Notes under the pieces: model-generated
What the model saw: only the letters and a program-made list of their open reading frames with translations
Databases searched by the model: none
Told to the model about the DNA's origin: nothing
Translations under genes and position numbers: made by a program
Part shown: positions 41,183 through 50,900 of the stretch, one piece after another
How the letters are laid out: each line of letters opens with the position of its first letter
Numbering within the stretch: the first letter of the stretch is position 1
Assembly (NCBI GenBank): GCA_944321465.1
Contig: CALULL010000019.1
Location: 1-59,735 of the forward strand
DNA: 59,735 nt
DNA from: an uncultured Bacteroides sp.
Lineage (GTDB): Bacteria; Bacteroidota; Bacteroidia; Bacteroidales; Bacteroidaceae
Direction of reading: 5' to 3'

Positions 41183-42874
41183 TTATTGGATGATGCTCAT
41201 GAAGTTTGAGTTAGTGAAGTACTTGGCAAACTCCAGATCAGAAGCGGCTTTCTTGGCCAGCGAGGCATCCTTGGCAACAGCACTCTTCAGGTTGCTTGTC
41301 ACCATAGCTTCGTTGTTGGTACGCGCACCCAATACTGCCTTCAGGTAGTCGGTGTAAGCATCGGGGTTGGCTACGTTGTCCAGCGTGGTCTTAGCCTTGT
41401 TGTAGTCCTTGGCCAGTATTTGTGCCAGAGCGGCGCTGTTGCTCTTCGTGTTGCCGAAGGCAGAAACGGCCTGTTCGTACTGTCCTTTCTCGATATAGAG
41501 GTTACCCAGAGCTTCGTTCAGGCCTTCGGCACCTGAAGCCTTGCCCAAGTAAGACTCGGCAGCGGCCTTGTCTCCCTTAGTCAGGGCGATGAGGCCTAGA
41601 TTCATGTTCGTCTCGGCCGAGTTGGGATCGATGGAAAGGGCTTTCTTGAAGTAGCCTTCTGCCTTGTCGAGGTCACCGGCCTGATAAGCCAGCTTGCCGA
41701 GGTTGTTGTAAGCGCGGAAGTCCTGTGGAGCCTTCTTGGTGGCAGCCTTGTAGATGGCTTCTTGCTTAGCAGGGTCGTTGGTCAGCGTAGCGGCATAGAG
41801 CAGCTCCTCCAAGTTCAGCTCGTCGGGGTTGCTTTCGGCCAGCTGAGACAGTTCTTCGTCCGACTTGCCGATGACTTCGTAGTTCAGCGTCAGACGCGAA
41901 CGGCGCAGCTGCGGCAGGATTTCGTCTGCCAGTGTCTTGTAGACAGAAGAGATGTTCTTGATTTCCTGCTCTCTTTGCTCGGGGTCGCTATACATGGAGA
42001 GAACGCGCAGAATGAGTTCCTTGTCTTGGATGTTGGACTTTGACACCAACTCCTTGAAGCCTTCCCAGTCTTCGGCTTCGTAGTTGGTCGTCACGTTGGC
42101 CTCTACTTCCTTCTTCTTCAGGTCTTTGCTGAGGGCTTTGGCCGTGTTGTCCTGACGCTTCTCGGCCAAGCTGGTGTTCAGGTCCAGACCGCCATCAGGA
42201 GAGGCGTAGGCGTTGATTTCGATGTCGGTAATCTTCTTGTTGACTGCCTCGTTGATGTTCTTGGCCTCGTCGCCGAAGGCTTGTGCCTTCTTCAGCTCGG
42301 CACTGCGGATGTTGGCCTGCTGGATGAGGAACATGATGTTCTCCTCGTACTTCTCTTTGATGATGCGTTGGAAAGCGTCCTTGCTCTGGGCCGGAGTAGC
42401 GGTAGCCAGCGTTTGTTCCACCATCTCGGAGGTAGAGATGACACCGTCGGCTATTTTCACAGCCGGGATTTCTACGTCCTTGTTGCCGATGCGTGCCTTG
42501 AATTCTAGGTACAGTTCGGACTTGGCCATCTCGGGTACATAGTCGAAAGAGGTCTTCATGGTGTAGTCGCCGCCCATCTTGTAGTTGACGGTCTTGGCAT
42601 TGCCTTCAACCTTTTCGCCTTGGAACACCGTGGGCTGTCCCTTGGCTTCTCCGCCTTCCCAGCGCAGAACGGGAGTTACCTCGACCACGGCCTTCTTGTT
42701 AAAGTACTTTTCGGGGAATTTCCCGTCAATGGTTGCGGGTACCTTGCCCGCATTAGCCTCCAGCACTTGCGGTGTCACCGTGAAGTAGTCTGAAGACAGC
42801 TCACCCAATTTGTTGTTACACGACGAGAGTGCGACAACCAACGCCATAAGTAATGGCAGATACAGCTTTTTCAT
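41183..42874 (-). CDS. TPR-containing lipoprotein, probably abundant
   Basis: This 563-residue lipoprotein has signal MKKLYLPLLMALVVALSSC (Cys19). An N-terminal beta-rich part (residues 25-170) includes PVLRWEGGEAKGQPTVFQGE. A central segment (KKITDIEINAYASPDGGLDL and NTSLAEKRQDNTAKALSKDL) resembles an OmpA-like domain: the YASPDG strand and the helix after it fit a peptidoglycan-associated fold. From about residue 355 there are several TPR units (for example DFRAYNNLGKLAYQAGDLDK). Codons are more AT-rich and regular than in neighbours, as in highly expressed genes. A good promoter and a terminator bracket it. Role unknown, perhaps envelope scaffolding. Confidence 0.85.
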   Translation of the reverse strand: MKKLYLPLLMALVVALSSCNNKLGELSSDYFTVTPQVLEANAGKVPATIDGKFPEKYFNKKAVVEVTPVLRWEGGEAKGQPTVFQGEKVEGNAKTVNYKMGGDYTMKTSFDYVPEMAKSELYLEFKARIGNKDVEIPAVKIADGVISTSEMVEQTLATATPAQSKDAFQRIIKEKYEENIMFLIQQANIRSAELKKAQAFGDEAKNINEAVNKKITDIEINAYASPDGGLDLNTSLAEKRQDNTAKALSKDLKKKEVEANVTTNYEAEDWEGFKELVSKSNIQDKELILRVLSMYSDPEQREQEIKNISSVYKTLADEILPQLRRSRLTLNYEVIGKSDEELSQLAESNPDELNLEELLYAATLTNDPAKQEAIYKAATKKAPQDFRAYNNLGKLAYQAGDLDKAEGYFKKALSIDPNSAETNMNLGLIALTKGDKAAAESYLGKASGAEGLNEALGNLYIEKGQYEQAVSAFGNTKSNSAALAQILAKDYNKAKTTLDNVANPDAYTDYLKAVLGARTNNEAMVTSNLKSAVAKDASLAKKAASDLEFAKYFTNSNFMSIIQ

Positions 42875-42963
42875 CTTAGTTCGTTTTATATTAATAATGT
42901 TTGTAATTGGTTTTTTGTCTATTCCTTTCTTTGCGGGTGTCTTTGCTCGTAACGTCCGCTTTG

Positions 42964-42971
42964 CAAAGATA
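42964..42971 (-). promoter_or_regulatory. -7 box of the TPR lipoprotein gene
   Basis: Plus-strand CAAAGATA reads TATCTTTG on the minus strand and gives an AT-rich leader of about 85 nt, longer than most in this window. Confidence 0.65.
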
Positions 42972-43155
42972 GCAAATCCTCTGACAGTTGATTGCCTGGG
43001 CGGTTAATTTTTATATAAATTAGGAAATACCCGCGCGTACCTTCCGAATTTCTCTTCCAAAAGGGCTGGTAAGGCCCGTTCCGGGCTGTCCGGCTGACAA
43101 TGTGTCAGCCTGGAGGGCAGCTTTCGCGCGTGGCCTGCCCCCGGTGGCGTGCGTC

Positions 43156-43947
43156 CTATTTTTTCAGCGCGAGGCGCAGGACGAAGTAGGCGTGGAAGGC
43201 CAGGGTCGACAGCAGGCCGTAGTGGCGGGCCATGATGCGGAAACGTTCGCGCAGCGACGCCTTGTGGTTGCGCGTGGTGAGGCCCTCGTCCAGGTAGTCG
43301 ATGACGGTGAGGTGCGTGTTGTGCAGCCTACGGGCCTGCTTCATGACGCGTATGCACCAGTCGAAGTCCGCCGAGAAGCGGTAGCGCAGGTCGTAGGGGA
43401 CGGCCAGTGCCCGCCGGGCGAAGAAGGCTTGGTGGCACACCAGCATCCCCAGCCGGAAGCTGCGCCACGTCAGGTGTTCGGGGGCTTGCAGGCGGCGCAT
43501 ACGCACGAAGTGTCCTTCGCCGTCCACCAGCTCCGTCTCGCCGTAGATAACGTCGGGCAGCTCCGTCTCGCCGTGCAGCGTGTGTACTATCTGTTGCAGG
43601 GTGTCGTCCTCGTGGAAGCTGTCGCCCGCGTTGAGGAAGCACACGTAGTCGCCCGTCGCCCGTTGCAGTCCCTTGTTCATGGCATCGTACAGCCCCTTGT
43701 CCGGTTCGCTCACCACGCAGGCGATGCGGTCGCGGTAGCGGTCGATGATGGCCGCCGTCCCGTCGTGCGAGGCTCCGTCGATGATGATGTACTCCACGTG
43801 GTGATACGTCTGGGCTATGACGCTCTGAATGGTGTCTTCCAGCACCTGTGCGGCGTTGTAGCACACGGTGACGACCGAGAAGCGCGGCGTGAGGTGTGCC
43901 GCGCGTGTGCCGGTGTGCTGGGGGGCGGTTGTCGGGGTGGCGTTCAT
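43156..43947 (-). CDS. Glycosyltransferase family 2
   Basis: This 263-residue cytosolic enzyme has a GT-A fold. The N-terminal strand is FSVVTVCYNAAQVLEDTIQS, then QTYHHVEYIIIDGASHDGTA and VVSEPDKGLYDAMNKGLQRA. The nucleotide and metal site GDYVCFLNAGDSFHEDDTL has NAGD in place of the textbook DxD, as is common in WcaA-like proteins. It transfers a sugar from an activated nucleotide onto a lipid-linked or surface glycan; donor and acceptor are unknown. It follows the GT4 gene by 40 bp on the minus strand and is probably co-transcribed. The 15 residues before the first strand are variable, and this start is the only ATG available nearby. Confidence 0.9.
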   Translation of the reverse strand: MNATPTTAPQHTGTRAAHLTPRFSVVTVCYNAAQVLEDTIQSVIAQTYHHVEYIIIDGASHDGTAAIIDRYRDRIACVVSEPDKGLYDAMNKGLQRATGDYVCFLNAGDSFHEDDTLQQIVHTLHGETELPDVIYGETELVDGEGHFVRMRRLQAPEHLTWRSFRLGMLVCHQAFFARRALAVPYDLRYRFSADFDWCIRVMKQARRLHNTHLTVIDYLDEGLTTRNHKASLRERFRIMARHYGLLSTLAFHAYFVLRLALKK

Positions 43948-43987
43948 GGTGTCTTGTCCTTCGGGGTGGGGTGTTGCGTGTGGGTTC

Positions 43988-45250
43988 CTATGCCAGGCGG
44001 TTGTACAGCTCTATGAATTGCCGGGCCACGACCGGCTCGGCGTAGCGGGCGGCCACTTTGCGCACGGCCTGCTCGGACAGGCTCTGGTAGTCGCCCTCGT
44101 TCAGGGTCCAGCAGATGCCGTTAGCCAGGTCCTCGGCCGACTGGTAGCGTGCCACGTAGCCGTTGTGCAGGTGGTCTATCATCTCGGGTATGCCGCCCGT
44201 GTTGAAGCCCACGCACGGCGTGCCGCAGGCCATTGCCTCCATTATCATGTTGGGCAGGTTGTCCTCCAGCGAGGGGGTGACGTAGAGGTCGACGGCGTTG
44301 TAGATGTCCACCAGCCGGTGTTCGTCGCGGATGTAGCCCAGGCCGTAGGTCCTGAAGGGCAGCAAGGTGCTCACCTGCTCCACGTTCGAGTCGTTGCCAA
44401 ACAGCACCACGCCCATCGTCTGCCTCAGCTCGGGCTTCTGCCGGGCCAGCAGGCGGCAGGCTTCCACCAGGTAGTCTATGCCCTTGCGCTTGTCGGTTAT
44501 CTTCACCGAGCCAAACAGCAGCAGCCTGCCCTCCTGCGGCAGGCCGCACCGGGCGCGGGCCGCCTGCATGTCGTGCGGGCGGAAGAGGCTGGTGTTGATG
44601 GGGTTGGGGATGCTGACCACCGTTTGCCCTTGCAGCAGGCGGCTTTCGCGGGCCATGTCGGCTATCCAGCGGCTGCAGCCCACGAAGGTGATGTGCCCCG
44701 TCTTGTACAGGCGCATCTTCTGTTGGAACACCCGGTGGGCCAGCCCGTGACGCTTGCGGCTGCGCAGGATGGGACACTGGCGGCAGCCCTCGGCCTCGCG
44801 GTAGCTGGGACACTGGCGCGGGTGGTGGCAGATGCCCGTGGCGGGCCACAGGTCGTGCATGGTCCAGACGACGGGCTTGCCCGAGGCCAGTATGCGGCCC
44901 AGGTCGCGCAACGACAGCATACCCTGGTTCACCCAGTGCAGGTGGATGATGTCGGCCTCGGAGAACTCGGGCAGCGCGGTCACGTCCGTTCCCGTGTTGG
45001 CTATGTCGACGGCAAAGATGCGGTCGCGCTCGAAGCGGTTGGCCGCCCAGATGACTACCCGCTCCCACACGAAGTTCCACGCCGTCCGCCAGCCGTGCGG
45101 CAGGGCTACTACGTCTGTCCGGTTCGTCTGTTTGTCGCGCACCAGCATGGTGGCCTTCACGCCGTTGTTCTTCAGCGCCTCTTGCAGTCGGCTTGCAGCC
45201 ACGGCAGCTCCGCCGTAGCGTTCGGAGGTATTTATCAGTAGGACTTTCAT
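43988..45250 (-). CDS. Glycosyltransferase family 4
   Basis: This 420-residue GT-B enzyme has an N-terminal Rossmann half that opens KVLLINTSERYGGAAVAASR and contains a cysteine-rich patch (CHHPRQCPSYREAEGCRQC). That patch matches a subgroup of Bacteroidetes GT4 enzymes, similar to WcaC-type colanic acid transferases. The C-terminal half has the donor-binding GSVKITDKRKGIDYLVEACR and the E-x7-E region PSLEDNLPNMIMEAMACGTP. It has its own promoter (45314-45341) and precedes the GT2 gene. The three transferases (43.1-46.3 kb) point to a surface polysaccharide, but no polymerase or flippase is nearby. Confidence 0.92.
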   Translation of the reverse strand: MKVLLINTSERYGGAAVAASRLQEALKNNGVKATMLVRDKQTNRTDVVALPHGWRTAWNFVWERVVIWAANRFERDRIFAVDIANTGTDVTALPEFSEADIIHLHWVNQGMLSLRDLGRILASGKPVVWTMHDLWPATGICHHPRQCPSYREAEGCRQCPILRSRKRHGLAHRVFQQKMRLYKTGHITFVGCSRWIADMARESRLLQGQTVVSIPNPINTSLFRPHDMQAARARCGLPQEGRLLLFGSVKITDKRKGIDYLVEACRLLARQKPELRQTMGVVLFGNDSNVEQVSTLLPFRTYGLGYIRDEHRLVDIYNAVDLYVTPSLEDNLPNMIMEAMACGTPCVGFNTGGIPEMIDHLHNGYVARYQSAEDLANGICWTLNEGDYQSLSEQAVRKVAARYAEPVVARQFIELYNRLA

Positions 45251-45313
45251 TGTGGTCTCGGTCTGTCAGGGGGCGTGGGGAGCGCGTCCCCTCCGCTTGG
45301 TTCTTTCCGGCTG

Positions 45314-45341
45314 CAAAAGTACGGTTTTTTTTCGCCTGCAA
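45314..45341 (-). promoter_or_regulatory. Promoter of the GT4-GT2 pair
   Basis: Minus-strand TTG (plus-strand CAA at 45339-45341), a 17-bp spacer and TACTTTTG (plus-strand CAAAAGTA at 45314-45321). Leader about 60 nt. Confidence 0.6.
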
Positions 45342-45361
45342 GGCGTTCCCCGGTCAAGTTT

Positions 45362-46279
45362 TTATCGTCCGAAGTCGCCGTGCAGTGTCCGCCTGATGCG
45401 CCTCAGGGCCTTTGCCCAGAAGCCGTTGGTGCGGCGGTAGTAGCGGGCCAGGGCGCGGCGTGCGTCGAGGTTCTCCTCCACGGGGCTTATCTTCTCGACG
45501 GGCAGGGGCTGCGTCCACAGCCGGGTGTCGTAGAGGCTCCCGCCGCCGCAGTTGGTGCCGCTGCCGTCGAAGCCCCGGTTCTGCACCAGCGAGCGGCCCA
45601 CGTTGAGCGACAGCACCCCGGCCAGGAAGAGCGAGGCGTTCCAGCGTATGGCCCACGAGTCGTTCTTGCCCTCGGTCTGGCGGCGCAACATGCGGGTGTA
45701 GCCGTAGGCACCGTCGAAGTCGAACTGACGTGTCAGCCGCCGCTGCGTCAGCTCGCGCAGCAGGGCGGTGCCGTCGGGGCGGAACAGCCGCCAGGCACGC
45801 TCCCACGTGGCCCATCCCCAGCTGCCCGTCCAGCGTATGAGGAAGGTGGGGGGCAGCGTGGGGTCGCCGGTGAAGTCGCACGCCTGTATGTGGCCCACGC
45901 GCGGCTCGTCGGCGTAGGCATCGAGGGCATCGTTCATAAAGCGCAGGAAGTAGGGCGAGAGCACCAGGTCGTCCTCCAGCACGATGACGCGCCCGTGCTG
46001 CCCGACGACGTGGCTGACGCCGTCGATGACGTTGCGTGCTAGGCCGTAGTTCTCGGTGCGTTCCACGAGGCTGGCCGTGGCGAAGCGGCCCGACGACACC
46101 ACTTGGCGCACCAGGCTGCGCACCTCGCCGACGGCCTGCCGCTGGCTGTCGTCGCGCGGCGCGTCGCTATAGATGTAGAGGGGGCTTTGGGCGGCCTCGG
46201 CGTTGGCCAGCAGGCTGTCCAGCAGGCGGCGGGTGTGGCCGGGGCGGTTGTAGACGAAGAGCAGGATGGGTGCTAACAT
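45362..46279 (-). CDS. Glycosyltransferase (GT2-like sugar transferase)
   Basis: This 305-residue GT-A enzyme starts MLAPILLFVYNRPGHTRRLL. It contains YIYSDAPRDDSQRQAVGEVR and the metal-site strand GRVIVLEDDLVLSPYFLRFM with its EDD motif. The segment IRWTGSWGWATWERAWRLF is characteristic of a family of sugar transferases next to surface-glycan genes in Bacteroidetes. The C-terminal part ends with a basic tail. It carries its own -7 box at 46349-46356 and lies 112 bp ahead of the GT4 promoter region, so it may be transcribed separately. Donor and acceptor are unknown. Confidence 0.9.
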   Translation of the reverse strand: MLAPILLFVYNRPGHTRRLLDSLLANAEAAQSPLYIYSDAPRDDSQRQAVGEVRSLVRQVVSSGRFATASLVERTENYGLARNVIDGVSHVVGQHGRVIVLEDDLVLSPYFLRFMNDALDAYADEPRVGHIQACDFTGDPTLPPTFLIRWTGSWGWATWERAWRLFRPDGTALLRELTQRRLTRQFDFDGAYGYTRMLRRQTEGKNDSWAIRWNASLFLAGVLSLNVGRSLVQNRGFDGSGTNCGGGSLYDTRLWTQPLPVEKISPVEENLDARRALARYYRRTNGFWAKALRRIRRTLHGDFGR

Positions 46280-46348
46280 GGGGCTGGTTTTTGGGGGTTA
46301 TGGCCGGTCGGGTCGCCCGCCTTGGGCGGCGGACGTGCCGGCACGGGG

Positions 46349-46356
46349 CAAAGGTA
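46349..46356 (-). promoter_or_regulatory. -7 box of the sugar transferase gene
   Basis: Plus-strand CAAAGGTA reads TACCTTTG, 70 bp upstream of the start at 46279. It stands between repeat array H and the gene. Confidence 0.6.
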
Positions 46357-46424
46357 CGAAGTTTCCGGCAAACGGCAGGGCGAGATATACTTTTTTGAAC
46401 CCGACTATCCGCCGGGCGTGTGCG

Positions 46425-46534
46425 GGCACAGGTCTGCTCCCGTGCGGGTGCAGGTCTGCCCGCATGGCGGCACAGGTGTGCCCGCATGGCGGCACAGGTG
46501 TGCCCGCCGGGGGGCACAGGTGCGCTCCCCGAGG
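46425..46534. repeat. 22-bp dyad repeat array H (5 units, best preserved)
   Basis: Five units are in perfect 22-bp register. Cores are GGCACAGGTCTGCTCC, GGTGCAGGTCTGCCC, GGCACAGGTGTGCCC (twice) and GGCACAGGTGCGCTCC. The two central units are identical over GGCACAGGTGTGCCCGC. All centres are GG. The array begins 37 bp after the TolC-like gene stop on the minus strand. Confidence 0.9.
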
Positions 46535-46570
46535 CCCGTCCCGGGACGGTTGCGCGGGCAGGGGGAGGGG

Positions 46571-47902
46571 CTATTTGAGGTAGTCCATGATTCGCCCGCT
46601 GATTTGCAGCAGCGAGATTTCGCACAGCTTGGTGTCGTACTCGGCTGTCAGGATGCGCTCCTCGGCGTCGAGCAGGCTCTTCTGCGCTTCGCGCATCTCG
46701 ATGCCCGAGAGGTCGCCCAGCATGTATCGCTCGCGGGCTATCTCGTGGTTGTCGCGTGCGGCCACGAGGTTTTGGCGTTCCAGTTTCAGCATCTCCAGGT
46801 TGTTCTGGTAGGCTTGCCACAGGTTGCTCAGGTCGGCCCGCAGGCTCAGTTCCAGCTCGTCGCGTTGCAGGCGCGCGTTCTCTATGGCCAGGGCGGCGTT
46901 GCGCCGTTCGCGCCGCCGGTTGCCGTCGAAGATGTTGAAGCCCAGCGTCAGGCCGCCGCTGAACCCCAGGTTGCCGCGTCGGCTGTAGCTGTTCACGTCG
47001 TATTTGTTCATCGTGTAGCCATAGCCCGCGTTGAGGCGCAGATAGGGATAGTCGCGCGAGCGCACTTTTTTGTAGTCCATCTGGGCCAGGCGGGTGTTTT
47101 GGCTGGCCTTGAGCAGCGAGGCGTTGACGCTCAGCGTGGCCCGCCACAGGGCTTCGAAGTCGAGCGAGGCGTCGACGTTGATGAGCGAGTCGTGTATGGC
47201 TACGGGCCGGTCTACGTCCTCGATGGCCATCAGCTCGTTCAGGTTTATGCGCGAGGTGTGCAGCAGCTCCTGCTGCTTCATGTAGCTGGCGCTGTCGGCA
47301 TTGAAGTCGACCTTGGCCTGCTGGTAGTCCAGCCGCGAGAAGCTGCCTATGTGGTAGCGCGCCTCGACGATGCGCAGGCGTTCCTTGGAGAGCTGGACGG
47401 CGTAGCGCAGGTTCTTCAGTCGTATCTTCTGCTGCACGAAGTTGTAGTACTCGGCGGCCAGCGCGGCCACGAAGTCCTCCAGGGCGATGCGTGTGTTCAG
47501 CTCGCCTTGCTGGCGCAGCAGTTGCAGTTGGCGGTAGTTGGTGGATATGTTGAAGCCGTCGAAGAGCGTCCAGTTCAGGTCGAGCCCCACGTCTACGGTC
47601 TGGTCCACGACGTTCTTCTCGGTCACCCTCTGCCCCGTCTCGCGCAGGGTGCTGCGGGTGGTGCCCGCGTCGAGCTGGTAGCCCGCGCTGAGGTCGAGCG
47701 TGGGCAGGTATCCGGCGTTGGCCAGGGTGGCGTTGTTGCGGCTCGCCTGTTCGTCGTTCTTGGCGATGCGCAGCGAGTAGTTGTTGAGCAGTCCCTCTTC
47801 GAGGCACGACTTCAGGGTGTAGGTGCGGGGTTGTGCCTGCACGGCGGCGGCAGTCAGGGCCAGTGCCAGGGCGGCGGCTATGCGTAGGTTCTTTCTGTTC
47901 AT
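46571..47902 (-). CDS. TolC-family outer-membrane efflux protein
   Basis: This 443-residue outer-membrane channel has signal peptide MNRKNLRIAAALALALTAAA followed by VQAQ. The mature part shows the twofold alpha-helical repeat of TolC/OprM: GLLNNYSLRIAKNDEQASRN in the first half and SLLKASQNTRLAQMDYKKVR in the second. Long helices alternate with short strands such as LRLNAGYGYTMNKY and LGFSGGLTLGFNIFDG. No lipobox is present. It is the third gene of the RND operon, 11 bp after the pump, and completes the tripartite system. The 3' end is followed by repeat array H. Confidence 0.93.
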   Translation of the reverse strand: MNRKNLRIAAALALALTAAAVQAQPRTYTLKSCLEEGLLNNYSLRIAKNDEQASRNNATLANAGYLPTLDLSAGYQLDAGTTRSTLRETGQRVTEKNVVDQTVDVGLDLNWTLFDGFNISTNYRQLQLLRQQGELNTRIALEDFVAALAAEYYNFVQQKIRLKNLRYAVQLSKERLRIVEARYHIGSFSRLDYQQAKVDFNADSASYMKQQELLHTSRINLNELMAIEDVDRPVAIHDSLINVDASLDFEALWRATLSVNASLLKASQNTRLAQMDYKKVRSRDYPYLRLNAGYGYTMNKYDVNSYSRRGNLGFSGGLTLGFNIFDGNRRRERRNAALAIENARLQRDELELSLRADLSNLWQAYQNNLEMLKLERQNLVAARDNHEIARERYMLGDLSGIEMREAQKSLLDAEERILTAEYDTKLCEISLLQISGRIMDYLK

Positions 47903-47913
47903 GGGGCGTTTCG

Positions 47914-50900
47914 TCAGTCTTTCTTTAGGGGGTTCCGTTCGGTTGCGATGTAGCTGTAGATGGCAGGCACGATGTACATGGTGAGCACGGTCGACAGAAT
48001 CATGCCTCCCACCACCGCCGTGCCCATAGCGATGCGCTGGTTGGCTCCCTCGCCGGTGGCAAAGGCCAGGGGGATGAGTCCCAGCACGGTGGCCGCGCTT
48101 GTCATCAGGATGGGGCGCAGCCGCTGCAGGGCTGCGTCGCGTATGGCCGTCATCTTGTCCTCGCCGTGCTCCTGCTTCTGGTTGGCAAACTCCACGATGA
48201 GGATGCCGTTCTTGGCCACCAGCCCTATGAGCATGATGATGCCAATCTGGCTGAAGATGTTCATCGTGATGCCTGCGCCATACATGAAGATGAGTGCTCC
48301 GGCTATGGCCAGAGGCACGGTGAGCATGATGACGAGCGGGTCCTTGAAACTCTCGAACTGGGCGGCCAGTATGAGGTAGATGAGGACGATGGCCAGAACG
48401 AAGGCAAACATGAGGCTCGATGCACTTTCGCGGTAGTCCTTCGAGTCGCCCGCAAGGGCGGTGCGGAAGGTGTCGTCGAGCAGTTCGGCAGCTATCTTGT
48501 CCATCTCGTCCAGGCCCTGCCCTATGGTCTTGCCCTCGGCCAGCCCGGCCGACACAGTGGCCGAGACGAAGCGGTTGTAGCGGTAGAGCTTGGGGGGGGC
48601 GGTGGCGTAGGCAATCTCCACCAGGTTGTCCAGCTGCACCATGTCGCCCTGGTCGTTGCGGATGTAGAGGCCCACGAGGTCGGTGGGCTTGTTGCGCTGC
48701 TGGCGGTTTATCTCGGCGAGTATCTCGTATTGCTTTCCGTTCATGTAGAAGTAGCCCATGCGTTGTCCGCTCAGGCCGTATTGCAGCGTCTGGGCGATGT
48801 TGCGCGTGCTCACGCCCATAGCTCCCGCCTTGTCGCGGTTGATGTTGATGCGTGCCTCGGGGTCACTGAACTTCAGGTCGACATCGGCCATCTGGAAGAC
48901 GGGGTTCTCGTAGACGCGCTCCATGAACTCGGGCAGCACCTCTTGCAGCTTTTCCAGATTGGTGGCCTGCAGCACGTACTGCACGGGCATGCTGGCCCTG
49001 CGCCCGCCGAACGACGATGCCTGCTGCACGAAGGCGCGTGCCTTCGTCTCGTGCCGCACGGCCCTCGACAGCCGTTCGGCGGCTTCCATCTGCGAGTAGT
49101 CGCGCTCCTTGATGTCCTTCAGCGTGATGCGTATGTTGCCGCTGCCGCTCGATACGCGTGCCGTCACGGCCTGGGCATCGGGGATGATGGAGTCCACCAC
49201 GTCGTTGATGCGCTCGGTATAGTCCCGTATGTACTCGTAGGTCACACCCTCGGCACCGCTGGTGTTGACGGTTATCTGCGAACGGTCCTCCAGCGGGGCC
49301 ATTTCGGAGGGAATGCGGTTCCACAGGACGAGGATGACGGCCAGTGTCAGCAGCGTGAAGACGACGGCTACCCACCTGACGCGCAAGAAGGCGGCCAGCG
49401 AGCGGCTGTAGCCCCGGTTCAGGCCGAGGAAGAAAGGCTCGGTGGCGCGGTAGAACCAGCTTTTGCGCTCCTGCCGCTTCAGCAGCTTGGTGGCCAGCAT
49501 GGGGGTGAACGTCAGGGCGGCAAAGGCCGAGATGAGGATGGCCCCCGACACCACGAAGCTGAACTCCCTGAACAGCCGTCCGGTGGTGCCTTCCATGAAG
49601 ACGATGGGCAGGAACACAGCCACCAGCGTGACGGTGGTCGAGATGACGGCGAAGAAGATTTCCTTCGAGCCTTCTATGCCCGCCTGTCGCGGTGACATGC
49701 CTTGCTCGATGCGCACGTAGATGTTCTCGGTCATGACGATGGCATCGTCCACCACCAGGCCCACCGCCAGCACTACGGCCAGCATGGACAGCACGTTGAT
49801 GGAGAACCCGGCCACGTACATGACGAAGAAGGCGCCGATGAGCGAGACGGGGATGACGATGCACGGCACGAGCGTCACCCGCCAGTCGCGCAGAAAGAGG
49901 AAGATGATGATGATGACGAGCACGAAGGCCTCGTAGACCGTCTTCTCCACCTCGCTGATAGAGGCGCGTATGAAGCGCGTGTTGTCGAAGCCGTAGGTGT
50001 AGCTCACGTCCTCGGGCAGGTCCTTGCGCATGCGCTCCATGCGGTCGTAGACGGCGTCGGCTATCTCGATGTGGTTGGCTCCCGGCTGCGGCACTACCAC
50101 CACGCCCACCATCGGTACTCCGTTCATCTTCATGTAGCTCTTCAGGTCGGCGGCCCCCAGTTCGGCCCGCCCTATGTCGCTGAAGCGGATGATGCGCCCG
50201 TTCTCTTCCTTTATAATAAGGTTATTGAATTCCTCGGGCGTGTGCATGAGGCCCAGCGTGCGGATGGTCAGCTCGGTGGTGTTGCCCTCTATGCTGCCCG
50301 AGGGCAGCTCGATGTTCTCACGGTCGATGGCCTCCTTCACGTCGACGGGGGTGATGCCGTAGCCCGACATCTTCGTAGGGTCGAGCCACAGGCGCATGGA
50401 GTATTTCTTCTCTCCCCAGATGTTGACACCGCTCACGTCCGCTATGGTCTGCAGCTGTTCCTTCACCGTGAGGTCGGCAATCTCGCTCAGTTCCAGCAGC
50501 GACCGCTTGTTGCTTTGCAGGGCTACCATCAGTATGGGGGTGGCATCGGCATCGGCCTTCGACACGGTGGGAGGGTCGCAGTCGTCGGGCAGGTAGCGTT
50601 GTGCGCGCGACACCTTGTCGCGCACGTCGTTGGCCGCAGTTTCAAGGTCGACCGACAGTTCGAACTCCACCGTGATGCGGCTCTGTCCCTGCTGGCTGAC
50701 GCTGGTCAGCGAGCGTATGCCGGGGATGCCGTTGATGTTCTGCTCCAGCGGTTCGGTTATCTGGTTTTCGATGACATCGGCGTTGGCTCCCGTGTACGAG
50801 CATTGCACGGAGATGATGGGATTGTCCACCGACGGGTATTCGCGCACGCCCAGCGAGCTGTAGCCTATTAGGCCAAACAGCAGGATGATGATGGTGAGCA

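Noticed and set aside
46425-46534. CRISPR-like appearance of the repeat arrays
   Set aside because: Unit length is 22 bp in total with no room for separate spacers, the variable part is about 7 bp, and no cas genes are present.
46266-46583. Small proteins read through repeat arrays (cysteine- and glycine-rich peptides)
   Set aside because: The 22-bp period shifts frame at each unit, there is no start signal, and similar pseudo-peptides appear at every array on both strands.
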